From the NCBI GenBank assembly GCA_903930665.1, contig CAIYZI010000251.1, positions 1 through 7,562 of the forward strand: 7,562 bases of DNA, in the 5' to 3' direction. The notes under the pieces are model-generated. The model made no database searches, had not been told where the DNA came from, and saw only the letters and a program-made list of their open reading frames with translations. Below are positions 1 through 6,607 of the stretch, one piece after another (the stretch's first letter is position 1; the number at the start of each line of letters is the position of its first letter). The position numbers were made by a program, and so were the translations under genes. Origin of the DNA: an uncultured beta proteobacterium (GTDB lineage: Bacteria > Pseudomonadota > Gammaproteobacteria > Burkholderiales > Burkholderiaceae).

Positions 1-1
1 A

Positions 2-913
2 CCTTTAGGGAAAGTCGAGATTTTTCCAGGAGACTATTGGCTACCGTTGGATCGACCTTGGGAGTGGCTACAGGAATCTACTGATGATGCTTATGTTGCC
101 GGCTCTCAAGTGCAAATTGTGGCTCTGGTTGATGGAGCGGTATCTGCCGTAAACGTTTCTGAGACTCAGTCCGTAAAGGAGGGTCAAGTTCTTTTTAAAA
201 TTGATCCCACGGAAGTGAAAATTGCTTCGGAGAAAGCGGATATTGATCTGCGCAATGCTAATGCGGATTATCAAAAACGCAATGCGCTTCGTGGTGATGC
301 TGCAGTTTCTAAGGAAGAATTGGAGCATTCTCAGCTTGCGTTATTAAAAGCAGTGGCCAATGCAAGACAAGCTTATGTAAATCTATTAAGAGCTGAAATT
401 CAAAGCCCAGTAAACGCGATACTTGCAAAGCGTTATATTCAAGTGGGTCAGAGGGTGGCTCCTGGAACTCCTCTAGCGTTGATTGTTGACGATGGTGAAA
501 TTTGGGTGGATGCCAACTTTAAGGAAGATCAACTCAGAAATATTCGAGTGGGTCAGACAGCAAAGCTCAAATCAGACATATACGGACATCAGATGGAGTT
601 TCACGGCAAAGTAGTTGGCCTTGCTCCTGGAACAGGCTCTACCCTGGCGTTATTACCTGCGCAAAATGCTACGGGTAATTGGGTGAAAGTTGTACAACGT
701 TTGCCCGTTCGTATTGCCTTGGATTCAGATGAGCTCAAAAAGTACCCACTGCACATTGGCCTATCCATGGATGTAAAGGTGGATACGGAGAATTTAGAGG
801 GACTTCCTTTACAGGCTATGCAAAGTGGACCAGTAATGGAAACGGGAATTTATCAGAAGCAATTTGATCAAGCTCAAAGCCATATTCAAGCCTTGCTAAA
901 GCAAGCTCAATAA
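2..913 (+). CDS. emrA: EmrA-like membrane fusion protein (HlyD family), 5' end outside window or disrupted
   Basis: This is the periplasmic adaptor subunit of a tripartite drug efflux pump; it links the inner-membrane transporter encoded next door to a TolC-like outer-membrane channel. The frame is open to the left edge. TTG at 47 is the first conventional start codon in view but is unlikely to be the true start, because no membrane anchor follows it. Counting from that TTG, TDDAYVAG (residues 12-19) is the signature just after the anchor in EmrA. Residues 22-56 form the first lipoyl half-motif, residues 56-118 a coiled-coil hairpin, and residues 150-226 the beta-barrel, with the EmrA hallmarks WVDANFKE (153-160) and LLPAQNATGNW (202-212). 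The hairpin is clearly shorter than I recall for E. coli EmrA (390 aa). A transmembrane-like stretch lies in another frame at 28-81, so a frameshift or deletion is possible. Family assignment is secure; the N-terminus is not. Confidence 0.88.
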   Translation, partial: PLGKVEIFPGDYWLPLDRPWEWLQESTDDAYVAGSQVQIVALVDGAVSAVNVSETQSVKEGQVLFKIDPTEVKIASEKADIDLRNANADYQKRNALRGDAAVSKEELEHSQLALLKAVANARQAYVNLLRAEIQSPVNAILAKRYIQVGQRVAPGTPLALIVDDGEIWVDANFKEDQLRNIRVGQTAKLKSDIYGHQMEFHGKVVGLAPGTGSTLALLPAQNATGNWVKVVQRLPVRIALDSDELKKYPLHIGLSMDVKVDTENLEGLPLQAMQSGPVMETGIYQKQFDQAQSHIQALLKQAQ

Positions 914-935
914 GTTCAATCAGCTCAAATAGAAT

Positions 936-2471
936 ATGTCGGGAAATCAAGAGCTTAAGCCCTTATATGGATACAAGCTAGCACTAGGAACCTTAGCGCT
1001 AGCATTGGGTTCATTTATGAATGTGCTTGATATGTCAATTGCCAATGTGGCATTGCCAACGATTGCTGGGGATTTTGCGGTAAGCCCAACCCAGGGAACT
1101 TGGGTGATTACCTCGTATGCAGTTAGTGAAGCGATTTTTCTGCCGCTAACAGGATTCTTGTCTAAACGAATTGGCGAAGTGCGGCAGTTTTTGTTTGCCA
1201 CAATCTTATTTGTCATTGCCTCTATGTTGTGTGGGTTGGCAACCAGTTTTGAGATATTGGTGCTTGCACGAATTTTGCAAGGAATAGTAGGGGCTTCAAT
1301 GATCCCCCTGTCTCAAGCATTGTTAATGAAGTCTTTCCCGCCGGCCAAGCGAGGGATGGCATTGGGAATTTGGGCCACCACTACAGTGGTTGCGCCCGTA
1401 CTAGGTCCATTGATTGGCGGATGGTTAACCGACAATTTGGTCTGGCGTTGGGCTTTTTATATCAACCTGCCTTTTGGCGTGTTGAGTACCGTATTAGTCT
1501 ATTGGCTGTTTGGCGCCCCCAAGCCCGCTCGATCAAAAGAGAAGATCGATTTGCTTGGTATAGCTTTACTAATCTCCGCTGTTTCATCAATGCAAGTGGC
1601 CTTAGATAAGGGCAGCGAATTAGATTGGTTATCGTCACCGTTTATTTCGTGTTTGGCAGTGATTTCTTGCGTGTCCTGGGTTGCTTTTATCTTATGGGAG
1701 CTTGGGGAAGAGCATCCAATTGTTGATCTGCGTATATTTAAATTAATCAATTTTCGAATGTCTGCAATTTGTTTGGGATTAGGGTCGTTTGCTTTTTATA
1801 TTTACATTGTGATTGGCCCCTTATGGCTTCAAACCCAACTTGGCTATACCGCATTTAACGCTGGCAAGGTAATGGCGATTACCGGAATACTGGCCTTGTT
1901 TTGTGGCCCGCTTTTTGGGGCCAATATTCATCGTGTAGATGCGCGCATTATTGCTAGTATTGGTTTTCTTGCTATGGCGATAGGTTGTTGGATGGCTGCA
2001 GGTTTTACAACAGGTGTTGATGAAAAAACCTTGATGATGGCTCGCATCATTATGGGCGTAGGAATAGCGGGATTTTTTATGCCAATGTCTGCTATTTCCA
2101 TGTCGCAGTTAAAAGGGCATCAAATTGCGTCAGGTACTGGCATCTCCAATTTTTTAAGGAATGTCGGCGCAAGTGTAGGCACCGCCGTTTCCACAACACT
2201 TTGGCAAGATAATGCGATTCGTCATCATGAAAATCTAGTTCAGAACGTCCAGTTGGGTAATCCCGCCTATGTTCAGTTCTCGAATCAGGCAGCCCAATTG
2301 GGTATGACGGAAATGCAAAAAAATGGTTATATCGATAACCTAGTTACTTCTCAGGCCTATATGTTGTCAACGAACCAATTAATGCTAATGGCCACTTTAA
2401 TTTTGATTATTTTGATGCCGTTGATTTGGCTGTCTAAGCCCCCCTTTGGCGCAAGCAAAGCAGCTCATTAA
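936..2471 (+). CDS. emrB: EmrB-like DHA2 family MFS multidrug exporter
   Basis: This is an inner-membrane proton-driven drug exporter of the DHA2 (14-helix) major facilitator branch, working with the EmrA-like protein just upstream. The length of 511 aa matches E. coli EmrB (about 512). Visible hallmarks are the helix-1 motif LDMSIANVALPTIAGD (31-46), QGTWVITSYAV (53-63), the EmrB variant of motif A, GFLSKRIGEVR (73-83), where a lysine replaces the aspartate usual in MFS proteins, motif C ending GPLIGG (157-162), and INLPFG (176-181). The C-terminus WLSKPPFGASKAAH closely resembles the E. coli EmrB tail. The gene starts 22 bases after the emrA stop, so the two are almost certainly one operon. 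No clear Shine-Dalgarno sequence precedes ATG 936, which fits translational coupling. The substrate cannot be told from sequence; hydrophobic uncouplers and antibiotics are typical for the family. Confidence 0.93.
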   Translation: MSGNQELKPLYGYKLALGTLALALGSFMNVLDMSIANVALPTIAGDFAVSPTQGTWVITSYAVSEAIFLPLTGFLSKRIGEVRQFLFATILFVIASMLCGLATSFEILVLARILQGIVGASMIPLSQALLMKSFPPAKRGMALGIWATTTVVAPVLGPLIGGWLTDNLVWRWAFYINLPFGVLSTVLVYWLFGAPKPARSKEKIDLLGIALLISAVSSMQVALDKGSELDWLSSPFISCLAVISCVSWVAFILWELGEEHPIVDLRIFKLINFRMSAICLGLGSFAFYIYIVIGPLWLQTQLGYTAFNAGKVMAITGILALFCGPLFGANIHRVDARIIASIGFLAMAIGCWMAAGFTTGVDEKTLMMARIIMGVGIAGFFMPMSAISMSQLKGHQIASGTGISNFLRNVGASVGTAVSTTLWQDNAIRHHENLVQNVQLGNPAYVQFSNQAAQLGMTEMQKNGYIDNLVTSQAYMLSTNQLMLMATLILIILMPLIWLSKPPFGASKAAH

Positions 2472-2501
2472 TTTTTTATGCCTTTAACAAAAAGAGCTAG
2501 C

Positions 2502-2527
2502 TAATCTTAGAAATTAGGATTATTTTT
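2502..2527 (+). terminator. Putative Rho-independent terminator after emrAB
   Basis: A 9-bp stem (2502-2510 with 2514-2522, two G-T pairs) with an AAA loop is followed directly by five Ts (2523-2527). It lies 31 bases after the emrB stop. The stem is AT-rich, so termination may be leaky, but position and U-tract fit the end of the efflux operon. Confidence 0.55.
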
Positions 2528-2631
2528 ACTTAATGTTTTAGTATGTTTGTAGATATTTTTAATTTCGGTAAAAATCTCAATTATTCGAGCTTAAGCATAT
2601 TATTGTTTTATTAATACATAAGGAAGAAAAC

Positions 2632-3216
2632 ATGTCATTTAAACGTTCGTTATTATTTTCAGTTACTTCAGCATTTTTGCTGATCAATTCAGCAGCTTTT
2701 GCTCAAAGCACCAAACCTTTGGTTGAAGACGCAATTGTTGTGGCTGAGAAGTATTCTATTATGGAAGGTGTCGTTACTAAAATTGACGCTGCTAACCGTA
2801 CGGCTACCTTAAAAAATGATCAGGGCGAGACTCAATTTGTTGCAGGCCCAGGTGTAAAGAACTTTAAGCAAATTAAAGTTGGCGATCAATTGAATGTAAG
2901 TTTTGAAATTGGGGTAGCTGTTGAGTTGTTGAACTCAAAAGGAAATATTCGTAGCGAAAAACAAACCACTACTGTAACAACGGCACCTGCTGGAGATAAG
3001 CCTGCTGGCACAGTTTCCAATACCACTACAGTAATTACTGATGTGATGGAGATTGACAAAGCAAAACGTAATATCTCAGTTAAGGGAATGGATGGAGAGA
3101 TTCATATTATTCATGTAAAGAACAAGAAATTGTTTAGCCAAATTGCTTTACATGACCAAATTAAGGTAGTGTATTTTGATCAAATGAAAGCTGTTGTAAC
3201 AGCCGCTAAGAAGTAA
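2632..3216 (+). CDS. Secreted/periplasmic protein with two tandem beta-rich (OB-like) domains, function unknown
   Basis: I do not recognise a named family. The start at ATG 2632 is supported by a good Shine-Dalgarno sequence, AAGGAAG (2620-2626). Residues 1-24 form a classic Sec signal peptide: K4 R5, a hydrophobic core, and AAFA before the likely cut at Q25. The mature protein contains one domain twice, at residues 47-99 and 137-189. The copies align without gaps at an offset of exactly 90, sharing I51/141, D52/142, R56/146, K61/151, G65/155, E66/156, F78/168, Q80/170, I81/171, D85/175 and Q86/176. A Thr/Ser-rich linker (about 110-135) joins them. The pattern 'V-x-x-I-D-x-x-x-R-x-x-x-x-K ... 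G-D-Q' resembles small OB-fold proteins of the DUF5666 or CusF type, but no CusF-like metal-binding Met/His/Trp set is evident. It has its own SD and is bracketed by two terminators, so it is probably monocistronic. Function is unknown. Confidence 0.88.
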   Translation: MSFKRSLLFSVTSAFLLINSAAFAQSTKPLVEDAIVVAEKYSIMEGVVTKIDAANRTATLKNDQGETQFVAGPGVKNFKQIKVGDQLNVSFEIGVAVELLNSKGNIRSEKQTTTVTTAPAGDKPAGTVSNTTTVITDVMEIDKAKRNISVKGMDGEIHIIHVKNKKLFSQIALHDQIKVVYFDQMKAVVTAAKK

Positions 3217-3228
3217 TTAATTGTAATG

Positions 3229-3262
3229 ATAGAAATACCAACCTTCGGGTTGGTATTTCTAT
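3229..3262 (+). terminator. Strong hairpin terminator with TTCG tetraloop
   Basis: AGAAATACCAACC (3231-3243) pairs perfectly with GGTTGGTATTTCT (3248-3260) around a TTCG loop (3244-3247); two more A-T pairs extend the base. The T-rich 3' side of the stem and the following ATTT serve as the U-tract. It begins shortly after the stop of the secreted-protein gene and separates it from the next transporter gene. Confidence 0.85.
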
Positions 3263-3361
3263 TTAAGTTGCACTGAGATTTCATGACATTTACTCCTTCA
3301 AGTTTCTCGTGGTATTAAATAGTTTTTCTTCAAAAATTCAGCCAGCCTTGAGCAGTCCTTT

Positions 3362-4936
3362 ATGAAATATCATCCTGTCACAGCAATGCTAGGCATCTCG
3401 CTGGTGATTATGTTGATTGCTTTAGATCAAACGGTTGTTGGTACGGCCTTGCCTAGTATCGTGGCTGATCTAAAAGGGTATAGCTTATACCCCTGGATTG
3501 CTGCTATTTACTTGCTCACCAATGCAATTTTCATTCCAATTATTGGCCGTTTGGGTGACATACATGGTAGAAAGCCTTTTTTAATTGGCGCTATTGCGCT
3601 GTTTACTATCGCATCTGTTCTATGTGGATTATCTACATCAATGCTGCAATTGGTGATGGCTCGCGCTTTGCAGGGAGCTGGCGGTGGAATGCTTGTGGGA
3701 TCTGCGTTTGCTTCTGTACCGGATTTATTTCCCGATTTAAAGCAGCGCGTTCGATGGCAGGTAATGTTGTCTTCTGCCTTCGGTATCTCTTCTGCCGTTG
3801 GGCCAGCCCTCGGTGGTTTATTAACTGAACAAGCAGGTTGGCGTAGCGTCTTTTTTGTAAATTTACCAATTGGCATACTGGCTCTTGGAGTTGTCTGGCG
3901 TTATCTTCCTCTTATTGTGAATCACAAGGTAGAAAAACCTGGTTTAGATTGGCTCGGGATAGCCCTGCTGGTGCTTGCCTTATTTACCTTATTAGTTACC
4001 TCGGAGTTGGGCTCTTCCTTGGGATTTTTCAGCCCCATTTTGTGGGCTTTGTTAATCATGTCTATGATTTTTTCTTATCTATTTTTTAGACATCAACTTC
4101 AAAGTGAGCAACCGATTATGCCCTCTCATCTTCTAGGGCACTCAACCGTTCAATTGCTTGCATTACTGTCTTTTTTGAGTGGGCTAATGCTTTTCATATT
4201 GGTCTTTTATATGCCACTACTCTTGCAGGCGGGTTTTTCCTTGTCGCCAAAAATTGCAGGTGGTTTGGTTACGCCAATCTTAGTTGGTATTACGGTCGGC
4301 AGTATTCTAAATAGCCGAATTATTATGCGGATAAAACATACGCGATTTGTTTATCCCGCAGGTGTCATCTGTCTATTAATTGGTCTACTAATGCTGACCC
4401 AGGCTAATCCAAAAACTTTGGGTATCTATCTTATCTTTGCTTTTTCATTTTGCGGTTTGGGCTTTGGCTTTCAGATTCCCAATTTAACTTTGCAAATGCA
4501 ATCAGCAGTTGCCAGGGCTGATCTCGGGTCTGCTTCCGCCTTAGTTCAAACCCTGCGAACCGTCGGTAGTATGTTTGGTGCCAGCGTTGGAGGTTTAGTT
4601 GTCAATTTGTCTTTCAGCCATGCGATTACTAAGCATTTAACAGTATTGGATATTCAGAATCCTGGTGTTGCGGCCCTATTTAATACACCTCAAATATTGG
4701 TCCGCGAGCTTGATCAAAATAAGTTGCATCAATTAGCTGATCAACTTGGATTAAATGCGGTTGAGTTACTAGATCAAGCACGTTTGTATTTAATTAATGG
4801 AATACACCATGCTCTATGGCTTGCTATTGGCATTGCGGGGATTGCAATTTATATTAGCTTGAAATTACCGAATATTGCGCATGCTCAAGCGAGTGTTAGC
4901 GACACCTTGGCCGAAACTGCCGATGATTATTTGTAG
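3362..4936 (+). CDS. DHA2 family MFS multidrug transporter (QacA/MDR-type)
   Basis: This is a second inner-membrane drug:proton antiporter, 524 aa, in the length range of 14-helix DHA2 proteins. Helix 1 carries LDQTVVGTALPSIVADL (21-37), with D22 in the position of the proton-coupling aspartate. Motif A is canonical, GRLGDIHGRK (62-71), unlike the EmrB variant upstream. ARALQGAGGGM (100-110) is the helix-4 motif B arginine region, GPALGG (147-152) is the antiporter motif C, and VNLPIG (166-171) follows. The last hydrophobic helix ends near residue 508, leaving a short acidic tail. ATG 3362 has only a poor Shine-Dalgarno match, but no other start exists in frame back to the stop at 3320. No fusion-protein gene is adjacent, so it probably exports into the periplasm on its own. 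It converges on the MarR gene (25 bases apart), so local regulation by that MarR protein is possible but not shown. Substrate unknown. Confidence 0.92.
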   Translation: MKYHPVTAMLGISLVIMLIALDQTVVGTALPSIVADLKGYSLYPWIAAIYLLTNAIFIPIIGRLGDIHGRKPFLIGAIALFTIASVLCGLSTSMLQLVMARALQGAGGGMLVGSAFASVPDLFPDLKQRVRWQVMLSSAFGISSAVGPALGGLLTEQAGWRSVFFVNLPIGILALGVVWRYLPLIVNHKVEKPGLDWLGIALLVLALFTLLVTSELGSSLGFFSPILWALLIMSMIFSYLFFRHQLQSEQPIMPSHLLGHSTVQLLALLSFLSGLMLFILVFYMPLLLQAGFSLSPKIAGGLVTPILVGITVGSILNSRIIMRIKHTRFVYPAGVICLLIGLLMLTQANPKTLGIYLIFAFSFCGLGFGFQIPNLTLQMQSAVARADLGSASALVQTLRTVGSMFGASVGGLVVNLSFSHAITKHLTVLDIQNPGVAALFNTPQILVRELDQNKLHQLADQLGLNAVELLDQARLYLINGIHHALWLAIGIAGIAIYISLKLPNIAHAQASVSDTLAETADDYL

Positions 4937-4961
4937 TTAATCTCTTGCTTAAAAACTTGAT

Positions 4962-5438
4962 CTACTGACTACCAAAAGGATGGTCTGAAAGATCAACGTG
5001 CTCAATTAATGCGTTTTCATTACCCAAAAAAGATTCTAGAGTTTTGGCTAATTTTTCTAACGCTTCTTTACCTATAACTTTCTCAATATTTTTGTATTGC
5101 AAATCAATGAGTGGTGCGATTTCATCAATGAGCTGGTTACCTTTTTTTGCAAGTTTAACTACCACTCGTCTTTGATCTTCTGATGTTCTTTGTCGTTGAA
5201 TCAGCTTAGCTTTATCCATGCGAGCTAAAACTCCTGTCATGCTCGGACTTAAAATTTGACAAAGTTCACAAAGCTCCCTTGGCTCTAATTGACCATGCTC
5301 ATCTAAGGCTCTCAAAATTCTCCATTGCTGGTCGGTTAGTTGAAAGTGACTCAGGATCGGCCGGAAATGGGCCATCAGGTTTTCACGTGCCCTTAAGAAT
5401 AGTTGAGGGGTATTTTTATGGCTAATTCTGGGTTTCAT
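4962..5438 (-). CDS. MarR-family transcriptional regulator, HpaR-like
   Basis: This is a dimeric winged-helix DNA-binding protein of 158 aa, probably a ligand-responsive repressor. The N-terminal stretch LFLRARENLMAHFRPIL (13-29) followed by LTDQQWRILRAL (34-45) closely resembles HpaR, the homoprotocatechuate-pathway regulator. The recognition helix is about residues 64-77 (SPSMTGVLARMDKA) and the wing contains the MarR signature D88-Q-R-R. ATG 5438 (reading leftward) is preceded by GGAG six bases upstream. Two cysteines three residues apart (C57, C60) lie in the helix before the recognition helix; the second appears to match a cysteine in HpaR. No aromatic-degradation genes are in view, so the ligand should not be assumed to be homoprotocatechuate and I give no gene symbol. 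The gene is divergent from the bestrophin gene, with twin operator-like inverted repeats between them, the usual layout for a MarR repressor and its target. Confidence 0.9.
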   Translation of the reverse strand: MKPRISHKNTPQLFLRARENLMAHFRPILSHFQLTDQQWRILRALDEHGQLEPRELCELCQILSPSMTGVLARMDKAKLIQRQRTSEDQRRVVVKLAKKGNQLIDEIAPLIDLQYKNIEKVIGKEALEKLAKTLESFLGNENALIEHVDLSDHPFGSQ

Positions 5439-5457
5439 CTACGACTCCATGCGAGTT

Positions 5458-5486
5458 ATCTTAAGTCTAATGGATTCTTCAGGCAA
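5458..5486 (-). promoter_or_regulatory. Predicted sigma70 promoter of the marR gene
   Basis: On the minus strand, TTGCCT (5486-5481, -35) and TAAGAT (5463-5458, -10) are separated by exactly 17 bases. Each box matches four of six consensus positions. The predicted start would give a short leader before ATG 5438. This is a sequence match only. Confidence 0.45.
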
Positions 5487-5490
5487 GCGC

Positions 5491-5520
5491 TTGACTTACT
5501 AATATATTAGTAATTAATAT
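5491..5520 (+). promoter_or_regulatory. Predicted sigma70 promoter of the bestrophin gene
   Basis: TTGACT (5491-5496) is a five-of-six match to the -35 box. TAATAT (5515-5520) follows with an 18-base spacer as a plausible -10; TATACT (5518-5523) is a better box but at 21 bases. Operator copy 1 fills the spacer and copy 2 overlaps the expected start site, so a bound protein should block polymerase. The -35 boxes of the two divergent promoters lie only four bases apart. Confidence 0.5.
5496..5513. promoter_or_regulatory. Operator-like perfect palindrome, copy 1 (probable MarR site)
   Basis: TTACTAATATATTAGTAA is a perfect 18-base palindrome with core TACTAA-TATA-TTAGTA (5497-5512). Its size, symmetry and place inside the promoter spacer in the marR-bestrophin intergenic region are typical of a MarR dimer site. 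Binding is inferred. Confidence 0.7.
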
Positions 5521-5535
5521 ACTAAGATATTAGTA
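5520..5535. promoter_or_regulatory. Operator-like inverted repeat, copy 2 (probable MarR site)
   Basis: TACTAA-GATA-TTAGTA repeats both half-sites of copy 1 exactly with the same four-base spacer; only one central base pair breaks the symmetry. Its centre is 23 bases from that of copy 1, roughly two helical turns, so two dimers could bind on nearly the same face. It overlaps the predicted transcription start of the bestrophin gene. Confidence 0.68.
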
Positions 5536-5556
5536 AATATAAATTTAGGGGATTTA

Positions 5557-6498
5557 ATGATTGTTCGAGATAGACCTTCCGGAATAAAGATGTTTTTATT
5601 GCTGCGTGGGTCTGTATTGCCAAGGATCCTTCCTGCATTAATTGTGAATACTTTAATTGCTACTATTGTTACTTTGAGTCATGGCGATCTTTTTAAATTA
5701 AAAATCACCTTAACGACCATTCCATTTACTCTGATTGGTTTGCCATTAGCTATCTTTTTGGGTTTTCGAAATAATACCGCCTACGCTCGATTTTGGGAGG
5801 GCAGAAGGCTTTGGGGCGAAATCGTTTGTAAGGGCAAGATTCTATCTCGTCAGTGCCAGAGCCTGGTTCAAGCAGATGTAGTTGCAGATGCAAAAAATGG
5901 ATTAACGGATATTCGTATTCGCATGATTTATCGAGCTATCGCATTTTCTCATGCTTTAAGACACTATCTCCGGGATACCAGTCCTAATGATGAGGTCAAT
6001 GAACTTCTGTTACCCGATGAGTACCAAGAGCTTAGAGGATATTCTAATAAACCTGATTTTTTACTTCTGAAGATGGGAATGGACTTAGGCCAACTCCTAA
6101 GAGATAAAAAAATTGATAGCAATATCGCTGTAGCGATTGATGCAACGATCTCTGATATGAGCTCAGCTGCTGCTGCATGTGAACGCATTAAGGCTACGCC
6201 CATTCCTTTTTCTTATACCCTTTTATTACATAGAACTGCTTACATCTATTGTTTTCTTTTGCCCTTTGGTTTGGTGGATTCAATAGGATTTATGACGCCA
6301 TTCGTAGTAGCTATTGTTGCTTATACCTTTTTTGGCCTTGATGCCTTGGGCGATGAAATTGAAGAGCCATTCGGAATGGAGAGTAACGACTTGCCGCTAA
6401 ATGGAATTTGTAGGGCAATAGAGATTAATTTACGGGAATCAATGCATGATCAATACACTCCTGCTTTATTGGAGCCTGTGAATTATTGCCTGTCATAA
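5557..6498 (+). CDS. Bestrophin-family anion channel (UPF0187/YneE-like)
   Basis: This inner-membrane protein of 313 aa belongs to the bacterial bestrophin family, pentameric channels that are anion-selective in eukaryotes; some bacterial members conduct cations. ATG 5557 has a good Shine-Dalgarno sequence, AGGGGA (5547-5552). Hydrophobic segments lie at about 24-40, 52-70, 227-243 and 246-262. The family signature after helix 2 is clear: FLGFRNNTAYARFWEGRRLWGE (67-88). L62, I66 and F70 fall where the hydrophobic neck of bacterial bestrophins is expected. TPIPFSYTLLLHR (214-226) precedes helix 3, and the conserved acidic clasp region EIEEPFGMESNDLPL (267-281) follows helix 4. The gene is divergent from the marR gene and its promoter holds the twin operators, so MarR control is likely. 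Ion selectivity cannot be read from the sequence; the family call is firm. Confidence 0.9.
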   Translation: MIVRDRPSGIKMFLLLRGSVLPRILPALIVNTLIATIVTLSHGDLFKLKITLTTIPFTLIGLPLAIFLGFRNNTAYARFWEGRRLWGEIVCKGKILSRQCQSLVQADVVADAKNGLTDIRIRMIYRAIAFSHALRHYLRDTSPNDEVNELLLPDEYQELRGYSNKPDFLLLKMGMDLGQLLRDKKIDSNIAVAIDATISDMSSAAAACERIKATPIPFSYTLLLHRTAYIYCFLLPFGLVDSIGFMTPFVVAIVAYTFFGLDALGDEIEEPFGMESNDLPLNGICRAIEINLRESMHDQYTPALLEPVNYCLS

Positions 6499-6607
6499 AA
6501 AATTGTAGAAGTGGGATGGTGAGAGGTCGCGAGAGATATTTGTTTTTTTATCTTCTAGTTATTTGATTTTGATATTCATATTTTTTGAAAACAAGGATTT
6601 GTAATAC

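Noticed and set aside
2548..2620. Promoter boxes upstream of the secreted-protein gene.
   Set aside because: The stretch is so AT-rich that several weak -10-like words occur, but none pairs with a convincing -35 at 16-18 bases.
3263..3361. Promoter or leader element upstream of the second MFS gene.
   Set aside because: TTGCAC (3269-3274) has no acceptable -10 at the right distance, and no hairpin or operator repeat is visible.
3508..3876. Overlapping open frames on both strands inside the second MFS gene (also 1499-1750, 947-1216, 68-328 and 5964-6203 in other genes).
   Set aside because: They lie inside clearly recognisable genes, encode no familiar motifs and lack ribosome binding sites; they are shadows of the real frames.
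4937..4961. Shared bidirectional terminator between the convergent MFS and marR genes.
   Set aside because: Only 25 bases separate the stops and I find no stem of useful length there.
5057..5438. Naming the MarR regulator hpaR.
   Set aside because: The protein resembles HpaR, but no homoprotocatechuate genes are nearby and the divergent target is a bestrophin, so the pathway name would overstate the evidence.
6506..6557. Possible terminator between the bestrophin and CoA-transferase genes (seven-T run at 6543-6549; TAGAAG and CTTCTA inverted words).
   Set aside because: The T-run has purine-rich DNA upstream that cannot fold back, and the inverted words are 40 bases apart on both sides of the T-run. 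No real stem precedes the Ts.
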